DNA from: Lamellibrachia columna
Lineage: Eukaryota > Annelida > Polychaeta > Sabellida > Siboglinidae
Length of the DNA: 64,000 nucleotides
NCBI GenBank assembly: GCA_963662155.1
Contig: OY759268.1
Location: 4,213,201-4,277,200 of the forward strand
Direction of reading: 5' to 3'
In this document: piece after piece, positions 36,801 through 46,500 of the stretch
Position numbering within the stretch: position 1 is the stretch's first letter
How the letters are laid out: each line of letters opens with the position of its first letter
Program-made: the position numbers and the translations under genes
Notes under the pieces: generated by a model
Told to the model about the DNA's origin: nothing
The model's input: only the letters and a program-made list of their open reading frames with translations
The model's database searches: none

Positions 36801-37675
36801 GTCATGACAGCTAACTGACGTTGATGTCCATCACTAATTAAAACGATGATTCGAAACAAGTTATTGCACATAGCTCTCGAAAAAATTTAGGTTTTTACTA
36901 TTTTTTTGTTCAACCCTAACAGCCATTGGGTGTATTCCCCGTGACCAAACCATGTTTTGAATTATATAAAATTGCATATTATCATTTATAGAGTGTGGCT
37001 CAATAGATATATGGTTTTCTTTCATACAAAGGCTGTGATGACATAGATGATTAGCATATAAGCATGGGTCAACAAGAGTGATTCTATGTGAAACATGCAA
37101 CTGAGCCTATATGAACTGTCTTCGCATGACTGTAGTCACACCTGAGTTGTCAGTTAGTAACTCCATATTTCACAATTCTTTCTTTTGTGCAGCCTGTCCT
37201 TTGTACACACTCATTGCTTGGTGACAGGCATCAGTTTTCATGCATTTTACAACTATATTTTTAATAAAAAAACCTCCTACGTATCTTGTCAATGGCTACT
37301 GCATTTCATTTGCTAAAGTACCTATTTTTACATTGACAGTGTTTGCCATTAAAATGGAAGTGAACATATTTTAGAGATAAGCATATATTATGCACCGTAC
37401 AAAAAAATATTACATCCATCTACATGTTTGATTTCTAGAAACATTTGAGCAGAACTAGATATATCATAGATTCAGACTGGGCAGTGCATACACAGGATAG
37501 CCACTTGAGTGCGTAACAACCTGTAATTCACCTCAGCTCTTGAAAGTACACATTTTCTCAGCTAGCTTGTGTGAATTCCTAACACAATGTTTCAGAAAGA
37601 CCAGAATGTGTTCTGTAATCACATTGTATTCAGCTTGTTTTTATTTTGTACTTCAAAGCACTTTATTGTTTTACC
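36801..37675. other. No recognised gene
   Basis: AT-rich sequence between the CR1 copy and the second 151-bp array. A 79-codon minus-strand frame (36861-37100) has no recognisable signature. Confidence 0.5.
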
Positions 37676-38111
37676 TCCAGCACTATTACGCAGATGTAGA
37701 TATATACAAGATTCACCTTAATGTGTGAATTCCTTCAAAGCCAGACTTCTCAACTAGTTAAATTGCATAACATTATACAATCTAATTGGTAAACTTGCAA
37801 TAAACTGCTGGATCAGTTCCTGCCAGTCAGCATACATTATACTGATGTAAATATACACAAGATTCAACTTAACCTGTCAATTCCTTCTAAGCTAAACTTG
37901 TCAACTAGTTAAATTCCATAACATTATACAACCTAATCGGTAAACTTGCAATAAACTGCTGGATCAGCTCCTGCCAGTCAGCAGACATTATACAGATGTA
38001 AATATACACAAGATTCAACTTAACCTGTCAATTCCTTCAAAGCTAAACTTCTCAACTATTCAAATTCCATAACTTTATACAACCTAATTGGTAAACTTGC
38101 AATAAACTGCT
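37676..38111. repeat. 151-bp satellite-like array, second block, about 2.9 copies
   Basis: Unit starts are at 37810 and 37961, with a diverged partial unit before them and an abrupt end at 38111. The unit at 37810 carries the same diagnostic variants as the first unit of the other array (GCATACATTATACTGATG, CTTCTAAGCTAAACTTGTC), and the next unit matches the second unit there. Confidence 0.95.
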
Positions 38112-38584
38112 GGATGTGTATATGTATAGTAGTTATATTAGAAGTTTGGGTGCTCTAGGTGGTCGTTTTTTCATGGTTAGGTCAGAAAGTAAAAGATCGC
38201 CAAACGACGTTCAAACAGGAGTCGTCAGTGTTAAAAACTAAAACATTTTCTACAATTGTAAGCCAATGCACAAACATAACTTTCGGCAATAATATGGCGT
38301 CTTTCGGCACTTTACGGTAATCCGGTCAAGGCGTTAATAACTGAATCATGTGTGCGTTTAGAGGCCAACATGTGAAGTTCTTCTTTCGTAACTGAAGTTT
38401 TGTATAATTCACATTAACAGTGAGTATTAATTTTCGACTTACAGTCATGTCTCGTTTATTCGCTCACTTTGCCTTTGAAGTTTGGTTGCCAAGGGTTTTG
38501 GCTGGATAAAGTCATTAACTAAGTTTGTGAAACATCCCATTATCGCCCACGTTAATATGCTTCAAATTATAATTATCGTGTATC

Positions 38585-38609
38585 GGGCGGGCGGGCGGGC
38601 GGGCGGGCG
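38585..38609 (+). repeat. (GGGC)n tract, potential G-quadruplex
   Basis: Six GGGC units in a row give more than the four G-tracts needed for an intramolecular quadruplex. The surrounding sequence is ordinary and AT-rich. Confidence 0.9.
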
Positions 38610-38640
38610 TGTGTACTGTAGTACTCGTATTTTCATGTTT

Positions 38641-39138
38641 TAATGACGGCTCAGCCATTGTTTACAATCACTAACTGTTGGAATAACATGCAACAAACCT
38701 GATATTTTGTAAATTTGCAGCAATATTTGTAATAGACTATGAGGATCTATTAATACAGGTACAGAAACAAATTTAAATTCCTATTAAATTTGTACTTGTC
38801 ATTGTCAAAATTGCCAAAGCAAGTCTAAGAAGGTAGAAATTATAGATAGTAAGTAAATAAGCATCAGGTAGCATAACAGACAGACTAGGGAGGAAAGGAA
38901 AGGAAAGAAGGAACAAATAATGTTGATCTTTCAATAGAAAGTCACAAGTCATGGTCAGTTCAATCTTGAACATGAGGTTCCATGGAATCTTTTTTGTGGA
39001 ATGACGGCTCAGTCATTGTTTACAATTACTAGCTGTTGGAATAACAAGCAACAAACCTGATATTTTGTAAATTTGCAGCAATAATATTATGTGTAATAGA
39101 CTATTATCTATTACTTTAGGATCTATTACTACAGGTAT
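38641..39138. repeat. Direct duplication (~120 bp) around a dispersed repeat
   Basis: The segment 38641-38760 (TGACGGCTCAGCCATTGTTT...GGATCTATTAATACAGGTA) recurs at 39002-39138. Between the copies, 38812-39000 matches 41158-41340 (AGAAGGTAGAAATTATAG...TCAATAGAAAGTC). The arrangement suggests a repeat flanked by a duplicated stretch. Confidence 0.85.
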
Positions 39139-39849
39139 TACCTTTTAAAAGAAAAATCTCCTATAGAATTAATTCGGAATTGAATCGGAATTGAAAGATT
39201 TGAGCTGGAATTTGAATTTAAAAAAGGAATTTGAATTGATTAAATTGAATTGAAAGGAATTTGAATTGATTAAATTGAATTGACCCCAGTCCTGGAGTTA
39301 TCACATGCCGCTGTTATGCTGAGGCTGAGCAATAATTAACCAGGCCGGTGATTCTGTGTCTATAAATTTTCTAGTCAGTCACTGACACATATGCAGACCT
39401 ACATTTAAAAACAAATAAGCCCAGTCACCAGTGGCACTATACACAGTGACATATGTTAACTTTACAGGGCGCTTATTTTTACTTGTTGTGCAACTCTAAA
39501 TACTTTACTTAGTGATATTACTTACAGTTCACAATGTTTGAAAGCCTGGCACGCTGTCGTTCCTCTGACAGCTGTTGGGTCTGTTCCCCTTGGGTTAGGC
39601 GAATTGTCGGTAGTCAATAGTACAACAAATGACTATCTCTGTCAAATGACTAGATCGTTTCCCACAAGCAAATATGCTACAAAAGTTAACCATACTTCAC
39701 TAATAACTATTTTAACAAAGATACTCAGTACAATCAAATAAATGCTAATTGTGGTGCAATGCTACATTAAACAACAGTAAACAACACTGAGCATTCACAG
39801 TGCGAGCAGTCCTAGTACTCCACGCGTGTACTCCAAGGTGGCAGATCAC

Positions 39850-40790
39850 AAAAGTGGTGATGTCACCCACGCACCTTCTATTAATTTATTACGACCTGTC
39901 ACTTTCAGGTTTGGTGATATTTGACCAATGACGACTGGCACACATGCGTCACAGTATGAGGTGACAGTTTTGCAAGAGGGGTATGCTTTCACTACAGAAT
40001 CAGGTAAAGATGTCTGAGATCCCAACTGCTGTAAAATACTACTTGGTTCGAATGTAATTTGATCCAACTGATTCCTGTTAAATTTTTTACTTACATCCAA
40101 AGTTAATCTTTGGTGTTTCCTTGTTATCAGACATGGGGTCAATTCCGTTTTGTCAATTCCAATTCCAGTCAATTCCAAAAAAATATTCCAATTCCACCTT
40201 AACACAGTTTTATTTGTACTTGAAATCATGTGTGTACAATCATATTTAATCAGATATGATTAACAAATTAACTATTGTTCATTCAATGCATATATATATG
40301 TGTGGGTGTGTCAGGTTTGATTTTAAAGTAAAATTATTGCATTCAGCCATTTGATATGTACTTTCTGCTGCGATATCTCTCCTGGATTTTTGCTAACCAG
40401 ACATTTTGGACAACCCTGGAAACAGTGGACAGTTGAGTCGTTAATCTGAGTTTTGAACAGTTCCCCCCCCCCCCCCCGTTTATATCAGTTGTATATTTTA
40501 ATAGTCAATTTAAGGGGTAAACATTAACATTATCAAGTCAATAATTCCAACAAAATCTATTCCAATTCCGGAATTGGAATTGAGGATCGATTCCAATTCC
40601 GGAATGGAATTGACCCCATGTCTGCCTGGTATTCCTCAAGACACTGACATCATTAAATGTGAATCATCCAATAGGCATCCATGTTACAAATACCAGGGGT
40701 TTCCCTTGCATGTGCGAACTTCGTCTTTTCCTTGCAGCGATCTGTCGCTGGCAAGGAAGAAGTAGTTTGTCACAATTGTATTTTATATCG
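39850..40790 (-). other. Unassigned minus-strand frame split by a hAT-like MITE
   Basis: On the minus strand a frame runs through FNDVSVLRNTR upstream of the MITE and KHQRLTLDVSKKFNRNQLDQ downstream of it, and continues to ...RNKLIEGAWVTSPLL with a stop near 39846. Removing the MITE and one copy of its target duplication joins the two parts in frame, so this was one open stretch before the insertion. I do not recognise the product; a fragment of a mobile-element protein or of a host exon are both possible. Confidence 0.3.
40128..40624. mobile_element. 497-bp hAT-like MITE
   Basis: The terminal inverted repeat CAGACATGGGGTCAATTCC is perfect over 19 bp at both ends. An imperfect 8-bp target duplication flanks it (CTTGTTAT left, CCTGGTAT right; 6 of 8 match). 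The CAG start, the TIR and the 8-bp duplication fit the hAT superfamily. The subterminal regions are packed with AATTCC motifs in both orientations. A run of C (about 15) lies at 40463-40478. A related terminus (GAATTGACCCCAGTCCTGG) occurs at 39278-39296 without a left partner. Confidence 0.75.
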
Positions 40791-41084
40791 AATTAGTATA
40801 GATTAGTAAGTACTAATACAGTCCAACCCAGCCGTGGCTGCCAGGATGAATTGGCGGGGTGGGGCCGATAACTGAATCGGTTTGTATTGGTGGCCGCCGA
40901 TAAAAAGGCTTTAATTTTGCATGCTGGCATTTTAGAAGAAAAACATGTTCTTAGTGTAGTACCCAGTTTGGAGTGCTTTACGCTAAACCCCTGATGGACC
41001 TGTTCATTCTGACACCTACTCAACTTCTCTGGGAAGCATTCAGCCACCCTGCTATTATTGCATGTAGACTATCTGTGCACATAT

Positions 41085-41145
41085 CCATACAGGGACTCAT
41101 TTATACAGCTGAGTGAACTGAGGCAATGTGGGGTGAACAAAATTG
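41085..41145 (-). mobile_element. SINE 3'-part fragment
   Basis: Reverse complement of the core of the SINE-like element at 50255-50480; shared stretches include CACATTGCCTCAGTTCACTC and AGCTGTATAAAT. Confidence 0.6.
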
Positions 41146-41334
41146 CCCAAGCATGTCAAAGAAGGTAGAAATTATAGTAGGTAAATAAACATTAGATATC
41201 ATAACAGACAGACTAAGGAGGAAAGGAAAGAAGGAACAAATCATGTTGAAGTGTTATTTAATTGTTGATCTTTCAATAGAAAGTCGCAAGTCATAGTTAG
41301 TTCAATCTTGAATGTTACCAAGGAATCTTTATGT

Positions 41335-41580
41335 GGAATTATTCATGGGAAGAAGCTGTATTTGTAACATTCTGCCTCAGTTCTTGGGAAGAAGCTGTAT
41401 TTATAATATTCTGCCTTAGTTCTTGGGAAGAAGCTGTATTTGTAATATTCTGCCTTAGTTCTTGGGAAGAAGCTGTATTTATAATATTCTACTTTAGTTC
41501 TTGGGAAGAAGCTGTGTTTGTAATATTCTGCCTTAGTTCTTGGGAAGAAGCTGTATTTGTAATATTCTGTCTTAGTTCTT
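41335..41580. repeat. 39-bp minisatellite, about 6 copies
   Basis: The unit is TTCTTGGGAAGAAGCTGTAT plus TTGTAATATTCTGCCTTAG. It starts about 60 bp before the acceptor of the first recognised MBLAC1 exon. A single diverged unit lies at 63055-63085, so the unit came from a dispersed repeat. The plus-strand frame across it is an artefact of 39 being a multiple of three. Confidence 0.92.
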
Positions 41581-41637
41581 GTAGAAGCTTTAACACAAAG
41601 GAGTTATTTGACCATTTTTGTGATATTTTGTCTGCAG

Positions 41638-41736
41638 GGGAAGACAAGGCTGATGGAACTATCACCCTGATTAAAGGCCCCACAAATATTTTGGTGGACA
41701 CTGGCGGTCCCTTGGACAGAGAGAGATTACTCAGTG
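41638..41736 (+). CDS. MBLAC1: MBLAC1, first recognised exon (gene-level note here)
   Basis: MBLAC1 is a small metallo-beta-lactamase-fold hydrolase; the vertebrate enzyme is described as a nuclease acting in histone pre-mRNA 3'-end processing. Four exons (41638-41736, 42499-42662, 43229-43343, 51759-51931) join with matching phases (1, 0, 1) and GT-AG borders to about 183 codons. This exon follows GATATTTTGTCTGCAG and carries GTITLIKGPTNILVDTGGP, the first beta-strands and the conserved DTGGP turn. Its donor is AGTG|GTTAGC, weaker than average. It needs one base from an upstream exon encoding the N-terminus, which I could not locate. Human MBLAC1 is about 266 aa with long insertions absent here. 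All metal-ligand motifs are intact, so the gene is probably functional. Confidence 0.88.
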
Positions 41737-42055
41737 GTTAGCATGTTTACATCTCAAAATATTGTATGACAGTACATATAATTTGAGAGAGGGAGAGAAG
41801 GCGGGATGAACAGACAGACAGACAGACAAACAAACAGACAGAGGATATAAAGATATAACCAACACTGGCAATCTCTCTGACAGAGAGCAACTACTCAGTA
41901 ATGACAACAGAATGTTTCATCTTCTTATGACTGGTGGTTTCTGTACACATAAACCCCTAGTGGATACACTGGACACTATTTGTATTTCACATCACCAGCC
42001 AATCTAGCTGCTGATGCAACAAAGAAAGACAATTAAGTAACTACATAATACAAGA

Positions 42056-42345
42056 AGATTTAACAAGATTTGCCATCCAAGCCAAAGGCCCAGATGGCAA
42101 GTGGACAAGGAAGCCAAAGGCCCAGATGGCAAGTGGACAAGGAGCCAAAGGCCCAGATGGAAGTGGACAAGGAAGCCATAGGCTTATCGAGTGTCCAACA
42201 ATGTTCATATATGTGTAACCCGCCCTCGTGAGATATGTGTCAACCCTATTTTTAAACATATTGACACTGCTAGCAGTTACACAATCTGTAGACAATTTGT
42301 TCCATTCATTTATTGTCCTCTGTGAAAACTTCCTGATATCCAATC
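42056..42345 (-). mobile_element. CR1 3'-end fragment in MBLAC1 intron
   Basis: On the minus strand it shows the C-terminal codons RTINEWNKLSTDCVTASSVN, the stop, the 3' UTR and the terminal CTTGTTAAATC motif. The 3' UTR contains an internal expansion: the ~33-bp stretch around CCAAAGGCCCAGATGGCAAG is present three times, whereas other copies have one. It lies antisense in the intron between the first two recognised MBLAC1 exons. Confidence 0.9.
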
Positions 42346-42498
42346 TTATTTGGTAGTTTTATTTGAAAGATATCCTGAATTTGGCAATACAGCAGTTATT
42401 TTAGGTTTAATATGTAAATTGTCTTGCTTTTTCTTTTGATCAATTACAATTTTAATCGTAAAGAAACAAATTTACTGTTGTTCTCTCTTGGGTTACAG

Positions 42499-42662
42499 CA
42501 CTCCACAAGGAAGGTGTTGCACCGACAGAAGTTGACACTGTAGTAGGAACACACGGGCATTCAGATCACATAGGCAACCTGAACCTGTTTCCACAGGCCA
42601 CCATTATCGTGTCATATGACATATGCCGTGGTGACACCTACATTAGTAACCAACTTTGTCAG
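42499..42662 (+). CDS. MBLAC1: MBLAC1, exon with the HxHxDH metal-binding motif
   Basis: Acceptor TTGGGTTACAG, donor CAG|GTATGC. It encodes [20 protein letters not shown] then [27 protein letters not shown] is the HxHxDH signature whose His and Asp residues bind the two metal ions. Phase 1 in and phase 0 out, matching its neighbours. Confidence 0.93.
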
Positions 42663-42960
42663 GTATGCCTCCCTCCCTCTGTCTCAACATCTGTCTCGAA
42701 GACGATGCATATATATATTTAAGCAACCCTAAATATCAATACAATTTAAAATTATTGCGATCATGGATTAGGATTTTTTTTACATTTTGACATGGCCATT
42801 GCATACAAAAGTTACGTTTTTTTTTTAAATGGCAACCAACCACTTACAAAAATATTTTATGTAAATGTATTGCATGGTTGGTATGAAGAATTTTACTTAA
42901 TTCAAATTTGTACTTCTAGCCATAATTTGACACTTATTCAATGTCTTTCACTCTGTGCAT

Positions 42961-43240
42961 GTATTCAGGGAGTACCATAAGTGTTCAGGGAGTACCCTAA
43001 GTGTTCAGGGAGTACCCTAAGTGTTCAGGGAGTACCCTATGTGATCAGGGAGTGCCCTATGTGTTCATGGAGTATCCTATGTATTCAGGGAGTACCCTAA
43101 GTGTTCAGGGAGCACCCTATGTGTTCATGGAGTACCCTATGTGTTCAGGGTGTACCCTATGTGATCAGGGAGTACCCTATGTGTTCAGGGAGTACCCTAT
43201 GTGTTCAGGGAGTACCCTATGTGTTCAGGGAGTACCCTAT
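42961..43240 (+). repeat. 20-bp minisatellite made of the MBLAC1 exon-3 splice acceptor
   Basis: Fourteen copies of GTGTTCAGGGAGTACCCTAT, spaced exactly 20 bp. The last copy is the real 3' splice site of the next exon: GTGTTCAG is the intron end and GGAGTACCCTAT the first 12 exon bases (codons G-V-P-Y). Every unit therefore repeats a YAG acceptor plus exon start. Confidence 0.93.
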
Positions 43241-43343
43241 GTGTTGGACGAGCATACAAAGGTTCTGCCTATGCCGGGACACACAGGAAGTGACATCAGC
43301 GTCGTTGTAAGGAACACGCCCATTGGAACAGTAGTTGTTGCAG
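43229..43343 (+). CDS. MBLAC1: MBLAC1, third recognised exon
   Basis: It encodes GVPYVLDEHTKVLPMPGHTG and SDISVVVRNTPIGTVVVAG, containing PGHT (metal-binding His) and the VVVAG strand. Donor GCAG|GTACGG, phase 1. The start chosen is the last CAG of the 20-bp array because it keeps phase 0 with the preceding exon and matches the length of the family. Upstream acceptors in steps of three units would also stay in frame and add 20 residues per step. Confidence 0.9.
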
Positions 43344-43865
43344 GTACGGGGCGTAGTAGGGGCGTGGTAGAACATAGGTTGAATGTCAGACTCTCAACTG
43401 ACAGGACGACAGGCCTGTGGTCTATTACATTGCACTGTCATAGATTACTGTTACTTAGTTTCCTTGCTTAAGGCAATGTAATATATTACTATTACATTTC
43501 AAGCTATTGCTATTACATTTTCCATCAGAACTATTTTCTTTCGATTAAACATTTAACATACTTAATCACTTACATAGATTCAAATTAACTGATGGATGTG
43601 TAATTAATTAAAGTACAATTAACTGATAAATTTACTAATTAAATTAACCTCACATAATTCCAGTCGGATGTAGAAGTTTCATATATTCATTGTAACGAAA
43701 CAGAAAAGCAATGTCACTGTCACATAACACAGTCTGATTATCCCATAGTAGACCCATACTGCTCGGCTGCTGCTTGGTGGACAGTTAATTATTGACTCAA
43801 GGATGGGATGTTTTTCACACTTGGTCAATAATGTACAAGCTAACTACCAACTGAGAATAACTCAG
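43344..43865 (+). other. MBLAC1 intron, left part
   Basis: AT-rich sequence with TTAATTAA-type clusters near 43580-43650; no gene or repeat recognised before the 6.2-kb element begins. Confidence 0.6.
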
Positions 43866-44039
43866 AAATGAATTTATGTGACAGCGGCGCATAAAGGATT
43901 TTATGCGAGATGACAAGGCAATGAAGGCGATTTGAGGTTAGACCTTTTATGGTAGAGAGAGTATTGGCCTAATTACTCGCTCACGCGTATGGATACACCA
44001 ACCACGTGACCTAGAGCCAGCCTCACTCGATTTCCAAGT
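43866..44039 (+). repeat. 174-bp terminal direct repeat, left copy
   Basis: Identical base for base to 49872-50045 as far as I can read. It contains the interrupted palindrome GCATAAAGGATTTTATGC (43889-43906; 7-bp arms, 4-bp centre), the shape of a tyrosine-recombinase core site, and a CACGTG box. Confidence 0.95.
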
Positions 44040-44202
44040 TAGCTTGTGTCGTTGTGAGACCTTTGCGCTGCAAATATTTCCGAATTTCTATTGTTACTGA
44101 TTATTCGTTATCGCTGAATTTGTTGATTTTATTGCAAGATCAGTTTTGTTGTTCGGTTTATTGTGTTCAATCTTATCGGATATTTTTCGCTAGTGTGTTC
44201 AG

Positions 44203-44252
44203 GTGAGTTTCTGTTGCAAAGACGGACGCCGCTTATCCGCCATTTTGTTACC
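44203..44252 (+). promoter_or_regulatory. Leader splice donor and YY1-like site of the element
   Basis: GTTCAG|GTGAGT at 44202/44203 matches the donor consensus. TTATCCGCCATTTTG at 44236-44250 matches the YY1 core. Together they suggest a transcribed, spliced leader downstream of the left terminal repeat. Confidence 0.4.
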
Positions 44253-44422
44253 TCCGACCGGTTTTAGTTCTGGGCGCTAGCCACATTTACTGGTTGGAGC
44301 GTCTTGTCGCATCGGAGGTAGATTTTGCACAAGGTTCTTTCCGCGAGGGTTTGGATTGTCGGATCGCTTTCGAAGGCTATCGGGGCGGTACGGTTACCAC
44401 TATGGAACGGAACCGGGTTTTG

Positions 44423-44533
44423 GGCCCGGTGGCACAGTCGGTTAGCGCGCCGTACTTATAAACAGTACCGCCTGGCAACAGGCGTGGCAGACTGAGATAT
44501 GCGGAGGTTGTGAGTTCGTTCCTCACCCGGCGC
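44423..44533 (+). ncRNA. tRNA-like sequence with pol III A and B boxes
   Basis: TGGCACAGTCGG (44430-44441) fits the A box exactly. GAGTTCGTTCC (44512-44522) resembles the B box with one mismatch at a key A. A 5-bp anticodon-like stem (GTACT...AGTAC) closes a 7-nt loop. A long variable arm (CGCCTGGCAACAGGCG) resembles Leu/Ser-type tRNAs, followed by a T-arm (GTGAG...CTCAC). The acceptor stem pairs at only 5 of 7 positions and position 33 is not U, so it is probably a tRNA-derived module and not a working tRNA. Confidence 0.5.
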
Positions 44534-44589
44534 ACATCTTATGTGATGGTTAGCATTGTCCCTTCTCAGCGAACATCAGCTGTATTGGG

Positions 44590-45890
44590 GGAATGGCCCT
44601 ATGCTATGGTGTACGGGTCATTTTTAACTTTATTCCGCCATACGGTGTTAATGGTCGGTGAATGAATTTTGGCCCTATGGTGTACAGGGCATTTTTAATT
44701 TCATTCCGCCATACGGTGTATATGGTCGGTGTATAATTTTTGGCCCTATGGTGTACAGGGCATTTTTAATTTCATTCCGCCATACGGTGTATATGGTCGG
44801 TGTATAATCTTTGGCCCTATGGTGTACAGGGCATTTTTAAATTAAATTCCGCCATACGATGTTAATGGTCAGTGTATAATCTTTGGCCCTGTGGTGTACA
44901 GGGCATTGCTAGTTTTATTCCGCCATACGGTGTAAATGGTCGGTGTATAATCCTTGGCCCTATGGGGTACAGGGCATTTGTAATTTTATTCCGCCATACG
45001 GTGTTAATGGTCGGGGTATAATCTTTGGCCCTATGGTGTACAGGGCATTTTTAATTTCTGTATTCCGCCATACGGTGTAAATGGTCGGACTAGAGGAAGG
45101 GCCCTATGGTGTACAGGGCATTTTTTATTTTATTCCGCCATACGGTGTAAATGGTTGGTGTATAATCTTTGGCCCTACGGTGTACAGGGCATTTTTATTT
45201 TTATTAAATTCCGCCATACGGTATAAATGGTCGGTGTATAATCTTTGGCCCTATGGTGTACAGGGCATCGTTCATTTTATTCCGCCATATGGTGTAAATG
45301 GTCGGTGTATAATCTTTGGCCCTATGGTGTACAGGGCATTGTTCATTTTATTCCGCCATATGGTGTAAATGGTCGGTGTATAATCTTTGGCCCTATGGTG
45401 TACAGGGCATTTTTATTTTCCTTATTCCGCCATACGGTGTAAATGGTCGGTTTATGTTCTTTGGCCCTATGGTGTACAGGGCATTTTTATTTTCCTTATT
45501 CCGCCATGCAGTGTAAATGGTCGGTTTATGTTCTTTGGCCCTGTGGTGTACAGGGCAGGTTACTTTTAATTTTTCTTGTTCCGCCATAAGGTGGGTATGG
45601 TGGCTGTGATGGTGTTTCCCACAGCGTACAGGGCATGGTAATCATTAATTGTCTTATTCCGCCATACAGTTTGAATGGTCGGTTTATGCTATCGTTCCTA
45701 CGGTAGTGCATGTTAATTTTGATTTCTTGTTCCACCATACAGTGTAACTTGTCTGACGATAATATGGGTCCCCGTGCGGTTCATGGCATGGTAATTTTAT
45801 TATTCCTCCATTCGGGGTAAATGACCGGTTTACACTATTCGTCCCTACGGTGTACAGGGCATGGTAATTTTCTTTTGTCTGATTCCACCA
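44590..45890. repeat. 71-bp array of two alternating hairpin modules, about 17 units
   Basis: Each unit contains GCCCTATGGTGTACAGGGC (5-bp stem, loop ATGGTGTAC) and CCGCCATACGGTGTAAATGG with TCGG (7-bp stem with one bulge, loop ACGGTGTAA). Clean units start at 45247, 45318 and 45389. The last five or six units (from about 45560) are strongly diverged. Short open frames across the array are by-products. Confidence 0.93.
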
Positions 45891-45899
45891 TACAGTTGG

Positions 45900-46500
45900 A
45901 TTACCGGAGCGGGTATCGTTGTAGTATGTGAGTGGATAATGTTGGTCAAGGGTTAACCATGGTCCCTAGTTTGTAATGACACAGCGTACATAAGGTTCAC
46001 ATTACTACGATTGGGTGCAGTGTTCAACTTGAACAGTAAATGTTACAGCAACGGAGCAACTTCATCATGAGATGCGCGTGATGCGGGAGTTGTTGCGTGT
46101 AGCGCTGCGACAGGTCACGACGCGGTTGCGTCAGCCTCTGTTGATCGCCAGGTGGCGGCATCATCCGCAGTGGCTCCATCGAGTCATCCGATCATCCGGC
46201 CAGCTTTTGCCGTTGGCGCCTGTGCCCTCAACGAGTGGACAAGCCAATGTTCACTCTTCCTCCAGTGCTCGTCAAGCGGCGACTTCCGTGGCTCCTGAGC
46301 CAGTGCTCTCTTCGAGTCGTCAGGATACTGGCATGGTGGATCCTCCTTGGCCGACAACCGACCGCTTGATGGAGACATCCACAGGTCGTGTAAACGAGGA
46401 AATTGGATTAAGCCATGCAATAAGAATATTGAAAATGTAACTAATCTGTGCGGTGGAAGTGGAACAGTTTTGTTAACCCATGCTGTGAGTAAGCGGATCT
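45900..46500 (+). other. Unique stretch between the two arrays; possible gag-like relic
   Basis: GC-richer than its surroundings. A 122-codon frame (46072-46440) starts with a helix-like stretch (RVMRELLRVALRQVTTRL) and continues Ser/Pro/Ala-rich. It could be the remains of a gag-like ORF of the element, but there is no diagnostic motif. Confidence 0.3.

Noticed and set aside
43001..43471. 156-codon frame as one exon or gene
   Set aside because: The left part is the 20-bp array; only 43229-43343 matches MBLAC1, and the rest lies beyond a good splice donor.
44423..44533. Functional tRNA gene
   Set aside because: Two acceptor mismatches, no U at position 33, a B-box mismatch and an over-long variable region.
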